From Polynucleobacter sp. MWH-UH25E (GTDB lineage: Bacteria > Pseudomonadota > Gammaproteobacteria > Burkholderiales > Burkholderiaceae): a stretch of 64,000 nt of DNA. The stretch lies in contig NZ_CP061286.1 of NCBI RefSeq assembly GCF_018687095.1, positions 1,550,001 to 1,614,000 on the forward strand, in the 5' to 3' direction. Position numbers and translations under genes: made by a program. Positions 49,987 to 59,207 of the stretch are shown in pieces. The first letter of the stretch is position 1. The number at the start of each line of letters is the position of its first letter. The notes below the pieces were generated by a model. That model saw only the letters and a program-made list of their open reading frames with translations. It had not been told where the DNA came from and made no database searches.

Positions 49987-50033
49987 CATTCCAGGGAGAC
50001 TCTGTTTGAACTACTCAGAAACTCATTGGAATG
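49987..50033 (-). promoter_or_regulatory. two-part leader hairpin upstream of pnp (candidate RNase III site)
   Basis: On the pnp transcript an outer 7-bp stem CATTCCA / TGGAATG encloses a 2x2 internal loop and then a 9-position inner stem (GAGUUUCUG with CAGAGUCUC: one U-U mismatch, one G-U pair) capped by an 11-base loop. It ends 111 bases before the pnp start. In E. coli a hairpin at the equivalent place is cut by RNase III and mediates PNPase autoregulation; the same role is inferred here. Confidence 0.5.
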
Positions 50034-50068
50034 ACACGATCCCCTACACAAATAATCTAAAAGCGCTC

Positions 50069-50131
50069 AAAAAAACATGCCACCTTCTTAAGACTGATTC
50101 AATGAAGAAACAACCCTAAGCAAGATGGCAT
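50069..50131 (-). terminator. intrinsic terminator of rpsO
   Basis: Minus strand: 10-bp arm AUGCCAUCUU pairs with AAGGUGGCAU (one G-U), extended after a one-base bulge by CUUA/UAAG, and is followed by G then seven U (plus-strand A run 50069-50075). It begins 18 bases past the rpsO stop. The loop is large (about 26 bases), so efficiency may be partial, allowing read-through to pnp. Confidence 0.7.
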
Positions 50132-50148
50132 TGCAATACCGATAAGAA

Positions 50149-50418
50149 TTACTTACGGAGACCTAATTTCTCGATCAATGCGCGATAGCGATCCAGATCT
50201 TTGCCTTTGAGGTAATCCAAGAGGCGACGGCGACGTGAAACCATCTTCAACAAACCACGACGGCTGTGATGGTCTTTAGCGTTAGCCTTGAAATGGGGGG
50301 TTAATTCATTGATGCGGGCTGTTAGCAATGAAACTTGAACTTCAGGGCTACCCGTATCGTTTGCGCTACGCGCGTTTTCTTTGACGATTTCCGCCGTTTT
50401 GATATCAGCAACTGCCAT
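50149..50418 (-). CDS. rpsO: 30S ribosomal protein S15
   Basis: Primary 16S rRNA-binding protein of the 30S platform. 89 residues, exactly family length. Signature region [68 protein letters not shown] includes the conserved DHHSRRGL that contacts 16S rRNA. Start ATG at 50418 with AAGGAG upstream (TAAGGAGTATTAAAA). Followed by an intrinsic terminator and then pnp, the classic rpsO-pnp pair. Confidence 0.98.
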   Translation of the reverse strand: MAVADIKTAEIVKENARSANDTGSPEVQVSLLTARINELTPHFKANAKDHHSRRGLLKMVSRRRRLLDYLKGKDLDRYRALIEKLGLRK

Positions 50419-50519
50419 TTTTAATACTCCTTACTTGCGAACACCTGAGCTTTCACCCAATTTGTGTCGTGCCTAATTAAACAAAAAATTAAAAAAGCTT
50501 TATAAATCAAAGCCCTCGA

Positions 50520-50528
50520 ATTGTAGCA
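50520..50528 (-). promoter_or_regulatory. candidate extended -10 promoter for rpsO
   Basis: Minus strand TGCTACAAT, an extended -10 (TGnTAnAAT), about 100 bases upstream of the rpsO start and downstream of the probable leuA terminator. No strong -35 is visible. Prediction only. Confidence 0.35.
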
Positions 50529-50555
50529 GATAGAGCCTTAAGACCCCATAAAGCG

Positions 50556-50582
50556 AAAAAGCTCCCTATTGGCAGCCTTTTC
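50556..50582 (-). terminator. probable terminator of leuA
   Basis: Minus strand: imperfect hairpin in which AAAAGGCTGCC folds back on GGGAGCTTTTT (one mismatch, one bulge, loop AATA), ending in a U5 run. It lies 36 bases beyond the leuA stop. Stem quality is modest. Confidence 0.45.
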
Positions 50583-50618
50583 ACATAAATACTATATAAA
50601 TCAATAACTTATGGTTAT

Positions 50619-52166
50619 TTAGGGGGTCATTTGAGCATTTAGCTTTGCCTGACTTGGATCATGTAGCTTGTTTAAGGCTGACAAATACGCCTTTGCAGAA
50701 GCAGCAATGATGTCAGGGTCTGTGCCCACGCCATTCACAATGCGTCCGCCTTTTGACAAGCGCACCGTTACTTCGCCTTGTGACTGAGTGCCTGAAGTAA
50801 TCGCGTTAACAGAGTACAGCAACTGCTCTGCCCCGCTCTTAGCAATTTCTTCAATGGCATTCAAGCTGGCATCAACCGGTCCATTGCCTTCGGCCTCAGA
50901 ACTCACCTCTTTATCGCCCATGCGGAAGGTGATGCGAGACTTAGGACGCTCACCTGTTTCAGAATGCTGATTCAACGAAATGAATTGGAAAAACTCGCCC
51001 TCTTCAGCAGCGGCTGCATCGGACATGATGGCGATAATGTCCTCATCAAAAATCTCTGCCTTTTGATCAGCTAAAGCTTTAAAGCGGGTAAATGCTTCAT
51101 TTAAATCCGCTTCAGCTTCTACGGTGATACCCAATTCTTGCAAGCGTTGTTTAAATGCATTGCGCCCTGATAATTTGCCCAAGACGATCTTGTTGGTTGT
51201 CCAACCCACATCTTCAGCACGCATGATTTCGTAGGTTTCTCGATTCTTCAAAATACCGTCCTGGTGGATTCCAGAGGCATGCGCAAAGGCGTTCGCACCA
51301 ACAACAGCCTTGTTTGGCTGAACCACAAAACCCGTGATTTGAGAAACCAATTTGGAAGCGGGAACAATTTGACTTGCATCGATACCACAAACCACATCGA
51401 AGTAATCTTTGCGAGTACGCAATGACATCACAATCTCTTCCAATGCAGTATTGCCCGCGCGCTCGCCTAAGCCATTAATGGTGCACTCGATTTGACGAGC
51501 GCCGCCAATCTTCACACCCGCCAATGAATTAGCCACTGCCATACCTAAGTCGTTATGACAATGCACTGACCAAACAGCTTTATCTGAATTCGGCACACGT
51601 GTACGCAATGTCTTAATGAACTCACCATATAACTCTGGTGTTGCATAACCAACTGTATCGGGAATATTGATGGTTGAAGCACCTTCATTAATGACCGCCT
51701 CTACAACTCGGCACAAGAAATCCATCTCTGAGCGATATCCATCTTCTGCAGAAAATTCAATATCAGATGCTAAGTTTCTAGCAAAACGAATCGAGCGTTT
51801 AGCTTGCTCCAATACCTCTTCTGGAGACATGCGCAATTTGACAGCCATATGTAATGGGCTGGTAGCCAAGAAGGCATGAATACGCTTGGCATTCGCAGCT
51901 TGTAATGCGTCGGCGGCGCGGGTGATGTCCTTGTCATTCGCTCTAGCTAATGAGCACACGATTGAATCCTTGACTGCGGCAGCTACGGCAGAAATTGCCT
52001 GAAAGTCACCCTCAGAGCTTGCAGCAAATCCAGCTTCAATCACATCCACCTTTAAACGCTCAAGTTGACGAGCAATACGTACCTTCTCGTCCTTGGTCAT
52101 CGACGCGCCAGGGGATTGCTCACCATCACGCAAGGTGGTGTCAAAAATGATTACTTTGTCGCTCAT
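50619..52166 (-). CDS. leuA: 2-isopropylmalate synthase
   Basis: First committed step of leucine synthesis: condenses acetyl-CoA with 2-oxoisovalerate. ATG at 52166 (GGAGAG seven bases upstream) gives 515 residues; a GTG one codon earlier is less likely. HMGL-like TIM barrel starts [18 protein letters not shown] with metal Asp, and continues with [16 protein letters not shown] and [18 protein letters not shown], where the HxH binds the metal. [19 protein letters not shown] lies in the linker, and the C-terminal LeuA dimer (regulatory) domain spans about 370-505, where leucine would inhibit. A complete transcription attenuator precedes the gene (52209-52357). Last gene of ilvBHC-psd-pssA-leuA. 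Confidence 0.97.
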   Translation of the reverse strand: MSDKVIIFDTTLRDGEQSPGASMTKDEKVRIARQLERLKVDVIEAGFAASSEGDFQAISAVAAAVKDSIVCSLARANDKDITRAADALQAANAKRIHAFLATSPLHMAVKLRMSPEEVLEQAKRSIRFARNLASDIEFSAEDGYRSEMDFLCRVVEAVINEGASTINIPDTVGYATPELYGEFIKTLRTRVPNSDKAVWSVHCHNDLGMAVANSLAGVKIGGARQIECTINGLGERAGNTALEEIVMSLRTRKDYFDVVCGIDASQIVPASKLVSQITGFVVQPNKAVVGANAFAHASGIHQDGILKNRETYEIMRAEDVGWTTNKIVLGKLSGRNAFKQRLQELGITVEAEADLNEAFTRFKALADQKAEIFDEDIIAIMSDAAAAEEGEFFQFISLNQHSETGERPKSRITFRMGDKEVSSEAEGNGPVDASLNAIEEIAKSGAEQLLYSVNAITSGTQSQGEVTVRLSKGGRIVNGVGTDPDIIAASAKAYLSALNKLHDPSQAKLNAQMTP

Positions 52167-52208
52167 CACTACTCTCCGGTTTTACTTAATATCTCGTGTA
52201 CTGCATTC

Positions 52209-52240
52209 AAAAAACAAAAACCCCAGCAATTTGCTGGGGC
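52209..52240 (-). terminator. leuA attenuator terminator
   Basis: Minus strand: 9-bp stem CCCCAGCAA / TTGCTGGGG with a minimal loop (8 bp and 3-base loop in practice), followed by T5-G-T6. It lies between the leucine-rich leader peptide and leuA, 43 bases before the leuA start. Its 5' arm (GCCCCAG, 52234-52240) can instead pair with TTGGGGC in the leader (52293-52299), forming a competing antiterminator. Confidence 0.88.
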
Positions 52241-52279
52241 TGGTATTGGTGGTTAATGGATGCTCTCTATCTCATCAAC

Positions 52280-52357
52280 TCAGGCCTTACCCGCCCCAAG
52301 CTTAAGGCTTAGTGCTAGCAGAAGAAGACCATTTAAAAGTGAGAAATTCATCAACAT
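52280..52357 (-). CDS. leucine-rich leader peptide of the leuA attenuator
   Basis: A 25-codon frame on the minus strand begins ATG-TTG-ATG at 52357 and stops with TGA at 52280-52282. Ten of its 25 residues are leucine, including the run CTT-CTT-CTG-CTA-GCA-CTA (codons 11-16) and CTT at codons 18 and 20. The arrangement is classical. A ribosome finishing at the stop would cover TTGGGGC (52293-52299), letting the terminator at 52209-52240 form. A ribosome stalled on the Leu run would leave TTGGGGC free to pair with the terminator's 5' arm. A 6-bp pause-type hairpin (GCCTTA/TAAGGC, arms 52303-52308 and 52284-52289) surrounds that segment. No good Shine-Dalgarno is seen; TATAGT at 52364-52369 may be a -10 for a nearly leaderless start. 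Confidence 0.85.
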   Translation of the reverse strand: MLMNFSLLNGLLLLALSLKLGAGKA

Positions 52358-52382
52358 GGAATTACTATACCCCAAAAATAGG

Positions 52383-52396
52383 GTTTTAGCTAAAAC
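52383..52396. repeat. 14-bp perfect palindrome at the pssA stop
   Basis: GTTTTAGCTAAAAC reads the same on both strands and includes the pssA TAA stop. It lies just upstream of the leu leader, next to a candidate -10. It could be an operator for leuA control, or chance. Too AT-rich for a terminator, and no U run follows directly. Confidence 0.4.
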
Positions 52397-53249
52397 GTTT
52401 ACCGCTGAGGCGTTCCCATGCCCAAATGACATAGCCTGATATGGAGTAGACAACGAATAAACCAAATAAGGTCAGCGGCGGATTCGAGGAAATTAATACA
52501 AAGGTCAGGATTAACAAGACCATCACCCCAAATGGCACTCGGTAGCGAACATCCAAGGCTTTACCGCTATAAAAGCGTGCATTGGACACCATGGTCAAGC
52601 CAGCATAAACGGCGATAAAGAAAGTAATCCATGGAATTGCGGAATCCCGCACCGGGATCTTATTGTCATCCGCCAGCCAAATAAATCCAGCGATGAGTGC
52701 GCCCGCCGCTGGACTAGGAAGCCCTTGGAAGAACTTTTTATCTACTACGCCAGTATTAACGTTAAACCGAGCCAGACGCAAAGCAGCGCCAGCGCAATAC
52801 GTAAATGCAGCCAACCAGCCCCACTTACCCAAATCCTTCAGCGCCCACTCATAAGCAACCAATGCGGGAGCAACACCAAAAGAAACCATATCTGCGAGAG
52901 AATCATATTGCTCGCCAAACGCACTTTGCGTATTGGTCATGCGAGCAACACGGCCATCCATTCCGTCGAGCACGAGCGATGCGAAGATCGCGATAGCAGC
53001 CACTTGGAATTGATCATTCATCGCATTAACAATGGCGAAGAATCCACTAAACAAAGCTGCCGTCGTAAATGCGTTCGGCAATAAATAAATACCTTTGCTG
53101 CGCAAACGTGGCTTTTCGGGTAGAAGTTCCTCTACTTCGTAATCGAGATCATCACCCAATGCCTCAGCCCATTGCCCTTCATTCGAGCCATGTCGACGTG
53201 AATTAATGCGACTGCGATTGATGCGACCACGACGGCGAAATGTAGTCAA
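52386..53249 (-). CDS. pssA: CDP-diacylglycerol-serine O-phosphatidyltransferase
   Basis: Makes phosphatidylserine from CDP-diacylglycerol and serine in the inner membrane. 287 residues. A basic/acidic N-terminal extension of about 50 residues precedes roughly seven membrane helices. The CDP-alcohol phosphotransferase motif is intact: D98-G99-x2-A102-R103-x8-G112-x3-D116-x3-D120 (DGRVARMTNTQSAFGEQYDSLAD). This is the integral-membrane, Bacillus-type (PssA type II) enzyme, not the E. coli PLD-like type. Start is TTG at 53249, not strongly supported. 25 bases after psd. Confidence 0.94.
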   Translation of the reverse strand: MTTFRRRGRINRSRINSRRHGSNEGQWAEALGDDLDYEVEELLPEKPRLRSKGIYLLPNAFTTAALFSGFFAIVNAMNDQFQVAAIAIFASLVLDGMDGRVARMTNTQSAFGEQYDSLADMVSFGVAPALVAYEWALKDLGKWGWLAAFTYCAGAALRLARFNVNTGVVDKKFFQGLPSPAAGALIAGFIWLADDNKIPVRDSAIPWITFFIAVYAGLTMVSNARFYSGKALDVRYRVPFGVMVLLILTFVLISSNPPLTLFGLFVVYSISGYVIWAWERLSGKRFS

Positions 53250-53274
53250 AGTATTTTCCGTTGAATGAAATAAA

Positions 53275-53922
53275 TCAATCTAAGCCTGGCACACGTGCCA
53301 GAGCAGTATTCGTTGCGAATACTTTATCACCTACAGCTACCAATGGCTCTGCAGTCAAAGGCAAATATACATCCACACGTGAGCCAAAGCGGATAAAGCC
53401 ATAACGCTCACCCGCTTTTAGGCGATCACCAACATGGATGTAACAAAGAATACGGCGTGCAATTAAACCGGCTACTTGCACGAGAGTGATGGTTTGACCG
53501 TTAGCATCAATCACGACAGCATTGCGCTCATTCTCGGTAGAGGCTTTGTCCAAATCAGCATTCACAAATTTGCCAGGGAAATATTGAATTTCTTTTACCA
53601 AGCCGTTTACAGAACTGCGATTGGAATGCACATTAAATACGTTCATAAACACGCTGATCTTCAGCGCTTCACGACCAGCATACGGGTCATTTGCAGTCTC
53701 AACAACTACGATACGACCATCTGCAGGAGATAGAACTAAATCACGACCTAGCGCTGGAATGCGCTGGGGGTCGCGGAAGAACTGCAGAACAAAGACAAAG
53801 ATGATCCAGAGAGGCCAAGACCATGCAATGCCGCCAAAGTGGTGAACCAGAAGAGTCACCACTCCCACTAAAGCCAAATAAGGCCAACCTTCTTTCGCAA
53901 TAATGGGATGGGGATACATCAT
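53275..53922 (-). CDS. psd: phosphatidylserine decarboxylase proenzyme (short PSD-A type)
   Basis: Decarboxylates phosphatidylserine to phosphatidylethanolamine. 215 residues, the short type of proenzyme common where pssA is type II. Two N-terminal hydrophobic segments (about 14-31 and 35-48) precede the catalytic domain with [27 protein letters not shown] and [37 protein letters not shown]. Self-cleavage at Gly180-Ser181 (FGSR) would create the pyruvoyl group. Follows ilvC by 41 bases. Confidence 0.95.
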   Translation of the reverse strand: MMYPHPIIAKEGWPYLALVGVVTLLVHHFGGIAWSWPLWIIFVFVLQFFRDPQRIPALGRDLVLSPADGRIVVVETANDPYAGREALKISVFMNVFNVHSNRSSVNGLVKEIQYFPGKFVNADLDKASTENERNAVVIDANGQTITLVQVAGLIARRILCYIHVGDRLKAGERYGFIRFGSRVDVYLPLTAEPLVAVGDKVFATNTALARVPGLD

Positions 53923-53963
53923 CTTTGTTCTGAGCCTTTTAAATTACTTCTATTAATGAATGC

Positions 53964-55007
<1,044 letters not shown>

Positions 55008-55035
55008 TTATTAGAGTAATAAATCGGTTTAAAAA

Positions 55036-55527
55036 TTAGACTTTCAAAATACGCTCGCCGCGCCCAATACCAGATCCGCCTGAACGCACGGTTTCTAGAA
55101 TAGATGCACGATCAATCGAATCAATAAATGCATCCAACTTAGCGCCATCACCAGTTAATTCAATGGTGTAGCTCTTGTCAGTCACATCAATAATTCGGCC
55201 GCGGAAGATATCGGTTGTACGCTTGAGCTCTTCACGCTCTTTGCCTACCGCACGAACTTTGATCATCATAAGTTCGCGCTCGATATGAGGGCCTTCACTC
55301 AAATCAAACACCTTCACCACTTCCACTAAGCGGTTTAAGTGTTTGGTGATTTGTTCAATGACATCGTCAGAACCAAAGGTCACGATCGTCATGCGAGAAA
55401 GTGATGGATCTTCAGTTGGCGCAACACTTAAGGTATCAATGTTGTATCCGCGAGCTGAGAACAAGCCAACCACACGAGATAAAGCACCTGGTTCGTTCTC
55501 AATAAGTACAGAAATAATGTGTCGCAT
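55036..55527 (-). CDS. ilvH: acetolactate synthase small (regulatory) subunit
   Basis: Regulatory partner of IlvB giving valine feedback inhibition. 163 residues. N-terminal ACT domain RHIISVLIENEPGALSRVVGLFSARGYNIDTLSVAPTEDPSLSRMTIVT (with the valine-binding Asn-Glu-Pro-Gly loop), then a second ACT-like C-terminal domain (ELMMIKVRAVGKEREELKR...). Length matches IlvH/IlvN long form. ATG overlaps the ilvB stop by one base (TAATG), enforcing balanced synthesis. Confidence 0.97.
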   Translation of the reverse strand: MRHIISVLIENEPGALSRVVGLFSARGYNIDTLSVAPTEDPSLSRMTIVTFGSDDVIEQITKHLNRLVEVVKVFDLSEGPHIERELMMIKVRAVGKEREELKRTTDIFRGRIIDVTDKSYTIELTGDGAKLDAFIDSIDRASILETVRSGGSGIGRGERILKV

Positions 55528-57314
55528 TACAGATCCTCACTACCCAAAAGCATTTCAGTAATACCCTTGCCCGCTTGAACCATAGGCCAAACGTTTTCTT
55601 CTGGGTCGGTCTGGAAATCCATGAATACGGTGCGATCTTTTAAGCGAATAGCTTCTTTGAGCGCGCCCTCAACATCAGATTTTTTCTCAATGCGCATGCC
55701 AACGTGTCCATAGGCTTCCGCCAACTTCACAAAATCAGGCAAAGAGTCCATGTAGGAACTGGAATAGCGCTTGTTATAGGTCAATTCTTGCCACTGACGA
55801 ACCATACCGAGGTAACGGTTATTCAATGACACGATCTTCACTGGAGTGTCGTACTGCTTACAAGTTGAAAGCTCCTGAATACACATCTGAATCGAGCCTT
55901 CACCCGTAATCGTGAAAACATCCTTTTCAGGAAATGCTTTCTTGATGCCCATGGCGTATGGCAAACCAACACCCATGGTGCCTAGACCACCAGAGTTAAT
56001 CCAACGACGTGGCTTATCAAATTTATAGAACTGAGCAGCCCACATTTGATGCTGACCAACGTCAGAGCAAATGAATGCATCGCCACCTGTGAGCTCCCAA
56101 AGCTTTTGAACTACATACTGGGGCTTAACAATTTGTGAAGCCTCGTCATACTTCAAGCAATCTTTCTTGCGCCACTCATTGATCTGATCCCACCAGGCAG
56201 CAACTTTATCGCCGTTCTTGCGTGGACCAGCAGCTTTGAGCTGAGCAGTCATCTCAATCAACACTTCCTTGAGATTACCAACAATAGGCACATCGACTTT
56301 CACCCGTTTGCTAATAACGGATGGATCAATATCAATATGAATGATTTTGCGTGGATGGCTTGCAAAGTGCGCAGTGTTACCGATCACGCGATCATCAAAG
56401 CGTGCACCAATTGCAATCAACACATCACTATGTTGCATTGCCATATTGGCTTCGTATGTTCCATGCATACCCAACATGCCAAGAAACTGCGGGCTGGTGC
56501 CTGGGAAGCCACCAAGACCCATCAGGGTATTGGTTACTGGGTAACCCAATAAATCCGCAAACTCTTTGAGCTCTGGTGCTGCGTCAGCAAGAATGATGCC
56601 GCCACCAGTGTAGATGTATGGACGCTCCGCTTCTTGCAATAAAGCGATGGCTTTACGAATTTGACCGCTATGGCCCTTAACTACAGGGTTATAAGAGCGC
56701 ATCTCCAGAGTCTCTGGATATACGAAAGGACCCTTCGCAGCAGATACATCCTTTGGAATATCAATTAACACTGGACCGGGACGACCAGTCTGTGCAATGT
56801 GAAAGGCCTTCTTCAGCACCATTGGCAAATCTTTGACATCCTTCACTAGGAAGTTGTGCTTTACCACTGGGCGAGTGATACCAACAGTATCGGCCTCTTG
56901 GAATGCGTCTTCACCAATTGCATACGTCGGCACGTTACCGCTGATGATCACCAATGGGATCGAATCAGTATATGCAGTAGCGATACCAGTAACCGCATTC
57001 GTGACACCAGGGCCCGATGTCACTAATGCAACGCCAACCTTACCGGTTGCGCGAGCATAGCCATCAGCTGCATGAACTGCTGCTTGTTCATGGCGAACCA
57101 AAATGTGTTCAAACTTATCTTGTTTAAAAATTTCGTCGTAGATAAAGAGAACGGATCCGCCTGGGTAACCCCAAACGTATTCAACACCCTCTTTGTGCAG
57201 TGCATGCACGAGCATTTCAGCACCAATCATTTCTGGAGGCGCTGCTACGGCATTTGTATTGGCTGAGTCTTTGTTAGCTTTAGTAGCTAAAAATTCGGCG
57301 CTGCTTGTATTCAT
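55527..57314 (-). CDS. ilvB: acetolactate synthase large (catalytic) subunit, biosynthetic
   Basis: Thiamine-diphosphate enzyme making acetolactate or acetohydroxybutyrate. 595 residues, with a non-conserved N-terminus of about 28. Domains: TPP-binding N with WGYPGGSVLFIYDEI and catalytic Glu76 in VRHEQAAVHAADGYARATGKVG; central FAD-binding domain (ERPYIYTGGGIILADAAPELKEF); C-terminal TPP domain with WINSGGLGTMGVGLPYAMG and the Mg motif GEGSIQM...LNNRYLG. First gene of ilvBHC-psd-pssA-leuA. ATG 57314 has AGGA about nine bases upstream. The 192-base gap shared with the divergent sigma-factor gene holds a small AT-rich hairpin (57331-57350) just ahead of the ribosome-binding site. Confidence 0.97.
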   Translation of the reverse strand: MNTSSAEFLATKANKDSANTNAVAAPPEMIGAEMLVHALHKEGVEYVWGYPGGSVLFIYDEIFKQDKFEHILVRHEQAAVHAADGYARATGKVGVALVTSGPGVTNAVTGIATAYTDSIPLVIISGNVPTYAIGEDAFQEADTVGITRPVVKHNFLVKDVKDLPMVLKKAFHIAQTGRPGPVLIDIPKDVSAAKGPFVYPETLEMRSYNPVVKGHSGQIRKAIALLQEAERPYIYTGGGIILADAAPELKEFADLLGYPVTNTLMGLGGFPGTSPQFLGMLGMHGTYEANMAMQHSDVLIAIGARFDDRVIGNTAHFASHPRKIIHIDIDPSVISKRVKVDVPIVGNLKEVLIEMTAQLKAAGPRKNGDKVAAWWDQINEWRKKDCLKYDEASQIVKPQYVVQKLWELTGGDAFICSDVGQHQMWAAQFYKFDKPRRWINSGGLGTMGVGLPYAMGIKKAFPEKDVFTITGEGSIQMCIQELSTCKQYDTPVKIVSLNNRYLGMVRQWQELTYNKRYSSSYMDSLPDFVKLAEAYGHVGMRIEKKSDVEGALKEAIRLKDRTVFMDFQTDPEENVWPMVQAGKGITEMLLGSEDL

Positions 57315-57506
57315 TTTCTTTCGTCCTTTGCAATTTTCGGCAAAAAATTGTTTGGTCTGTTCTATCCCCTGCTTATGGCCTGAGTTCGAACGGCGCTGCT
57401 ACCGGAAAAACCACTTCGTAAATGAGAATCTAGGTAGTAAGCCCTATATTCTATAGCAATCCCCTAAAATGACCCAATTCTGAATGATTCAGGTGTAATC
57501 GACTGC

Positions 57507-58076
57507 ATGGCATCCGCCCAAGAACTATCCGACTTTCTCAGCAGCGTCGAGCAGCGTGCTTTTAAGCAAGCGGTATATGCCGTGCGTGACGACGACGCTG
57601 CAATGGATATCGTTCAAGATGCCATGATTAAGGTGGCAGAAAAGTATGGGGACAAACCTGCGGCTGAACTACCCTTGCTGTTCACCCGCATCCTGCAAAA
57701 CCGAATTCATGACTGGTTTCGTCGTCAAAAGGTCCGAAATGCCTGGGTAACCCTCTTCTCCAGCATGGGCAGAAAAGCAGAAGAAAACGACGATTTTGAC
57801 CCCCTAGAGTCACTTTCAGCCCCTGATGACAGTGAAATTCACCAAGACGGGGCAAAACAGCTTGAAAAGAGTCAGCTTTTACAGGCTTTGGAGTCAGAAA
57901 TCGCTAAATTACCTGTACGTCAACGAGAAGCCTTCCTGATGCGTTATTGGGATGAGCTAAGCATTACCGACACCGCCAAAGCCATGAATTGCAGTGAAGG
58001 CAGCGTCAAAACGCATTGCTCTAGAGCAACGCAAACTTTAGCTAAAGCATTGAAATTAAAAGGAATTACCCTGTGA
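57507..58076 (+). CDS. RNA polymerase sigma factor, sigma-70 ECF-like
   Basis: 189-residue alternative sigma factor. Region 2 spans about residues 10-75 (AFKQAVYAVRDDDAAMDIVQDAMIKVAEKYGD, RILQNRIHDWFRRQKVRN), and region 4 about 130-185 with the helix-turn-helix LPVRQREAFLMRYWDELSITDTAKAMNCSEGSVKTHCSRATQTL. Regions 1.1 and 3 are absent, as in ECF factors; the acidic linker between 2 and 4 is long. Its GTGA overlap with the DUF3619 gene, a single-pass membrane protein, suggests a sigma/anti-sigma-like pair, though that is inference. Divergent from ilvB. Confidence 0.9.
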   Translation: MASAQELSDFLSSVEQRAFKQAVYAVRDDDAAMDIVQDAMIKVAEKYGDKPAAELPLLFTRILQNRIHDWFRRQKVRNAWVTLFSSMGRKAEENDDFDPLESLSAPDDSEIHQDGAKQLEKSQLLQALESEIAKLPVRQREAFLMRYWDELSITDTAKAMNCSEGSVKTHCSRATQTLAKALKLKGITL

Positions 58077-58543
58077 AGCACCTTGATGAAACCCTCAGCC
58101 CAGTACAAGTCGATGAATTTGGTCGCGCTAGCGCAGCCCTTTTGAGCGAGGGAGCTCAAAGCCTGCCTGCCAATATTAAAGATCGCCTGTATGAAGCACG
58201 TAAAAAGGCTTTAGCCGTCCGCAAGCCAGAGAAGGTGCAAGTCAAGGCCTCAACCCTAGCTGGCACATCCGGAAATTGGACCGGTAGCTTCAAATCCTCC
58301 AACAATCTTTGGGACACTCTCAGTTGGGTAGCACCAATAGTGGTGCTGGTATTCGGACTAATCGGCATTGCTCAATGGCAAAACGAGTCTCGCATCAACG
58401 ATATCGCTGAAGTAGATGCGGCATTGCTCACAGATGATGTACCACCAGATGCCTATGCTGATAGCGGATTTATGGCCTTCCTTAAAAACGGCCCACTCTC
58501 CGATTCCGAAGACTCATCTAGCGAACTATCACCAAGCAAATAA
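58073..58543 (+). CDS. DUF3619 family single-pass membrane protein
   Basis: 156 residues of unknown function. A cytoplasmic N-terminal half of about 85 residues (LDETLSPVQVDEFGRASAALLSEGAQSLPANIKDRLYEARKKAL) matches DUF3619. It is followed by one transmembrane helix (LSWVAPIVVLVFGLIGIAQW, about 84-103) and an acidic periplasmic tail containing LLTDDVPPDAYADSGFMAFLKNGP. Start is GTG at 58073, overlapping the sigma gene stop (GTGA). The cytoplasmic domain, single helix and coupling to a sigma gene are what an anti-sigma factor would look like; no ZAS zinc motif is present. Confidence 0.8.
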   Translation: MKHLDETLSPVQVDEFGRASAALLSEGAQSLPANIKDRLYEARKKALAVRKPEKVQVKASTLAGTSGNWTGSFKSSNNLWDTLSWVAPIVVLVFGLIGIAQWQNESRINDIAEVDAALLTDDVPPDAYADSGFMAFLKNGPLSDSEDSSSELSPSK

Positions 58544-58575
58544 GCTTGGTCATGATCGCTTAGTTAGATACAAAT

Positions 58576-59196
58576 ATGAAGAACATTGCTAGCAAAGCCA
58601 TGATGGCAACTGCGCTGACATTGTTCGTCTTTAACGCAACAAATGTTTATGCGCAAAGCGCAAATCCTTCGCATGGGAAAACTGCAGCAATTCCTACCAA
58701 GGCTCCAGATGGAACTTGGGATAGCTTGAGCCCTACCCAACAAAAGACGCTAGCTCCGCTAGAGAGCGACTGGGACTACATGCTGCCCGATAGTCGTAAA
58801 AAGTGGATATATGTAGCAAATCTCTATCCGAAGATGGCGCCTGCCGATCAAGATCGTCTGCAATCCCGTATGGCCAGCTGGTCCAATCTCTCTCAACGCG
58901 ATCGTCGCATTGCGCGCGAAAACTATCTTACTAGCTTGAAATTTCCTGCTGAGAAAAAAGCAGAGGCATGGAGCGCCTATCAAAAACTCAGCGATGAGCA
59001 GAAAAAGAAATTAGCGGAGATGGAAACTAAGAAAAAGCCAAACGCGATTAGCGCGCCCACCTTACAACAACACGCTATTCAACGCGAAACTACTCCACCT
59101 CCTGCAGCACCAAGTCCGCGAGCTGTTCAAGCAAGCACACCTGAGAGCGGCCCGTCAACAACTCCAGCAGCACCAAGTACCACTGACAATCAATAA
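58576..59196 (+). CDS. DUF3106 family secreted/periplasmic protein
   Basis: 206 residues with a Sec signal peptide (MKNIASKAMMATALTLFVFNATNVYAQS, cleavage near YAQ-S). The DUF3106 core follows at about 50-150: WDSLSPTQQKTLAPLESDWDYMLPDSRKKWIYVANLYPKM, LQSRMASWSNLSQRDRRIARENYL and YQKLSDEQKKKLAEM. These are three repeats of a 'W..L...Q...L' helical unit, one of which is the W-x-x-L-S-P-x-Q pattern. A Pro/Ala/Thr-rich tail ends the protein. Function unknown; helical repeats reminiscent of periplasmic stress sensors of the CpxP/Spy type are only a loose analogy. 32 bases after the DUF3619 gene. Confidence 0.8.
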   Translation: MKNIASKAMMATALTLFVFNATNVYAQSANPSHGKTAAIPTKAPDGTWDSLSPTQQKTLAPLESDWDYMLPDSRKKWIYVANLYPKMAPADQDRLQSRMASWSNLSQRDRRIARENYLTSLKFPAEKKAEAWSAYQKLSDEQKKKLAEMETKKKPNAISAPTLQQHAIQRETTPPPAAPSPRAVQASTPESGPSTTPAAPSTTDNQ

Positions 59197-59207
59197 GCGC
59201 CCTATCA

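Noticed and set aside
57315..57480. Possible ilvB attenuator with a Val/Leu-containing short peptide
   Set aside because: A frame with a few Val codons (GTG-GTT...GTA) exists, but it lacks a clear start and has no run of regulatory codons. The only hairpin (57331-57350) is AT-rich and has no terminator tail, so evidence is far weaker than at leuA.
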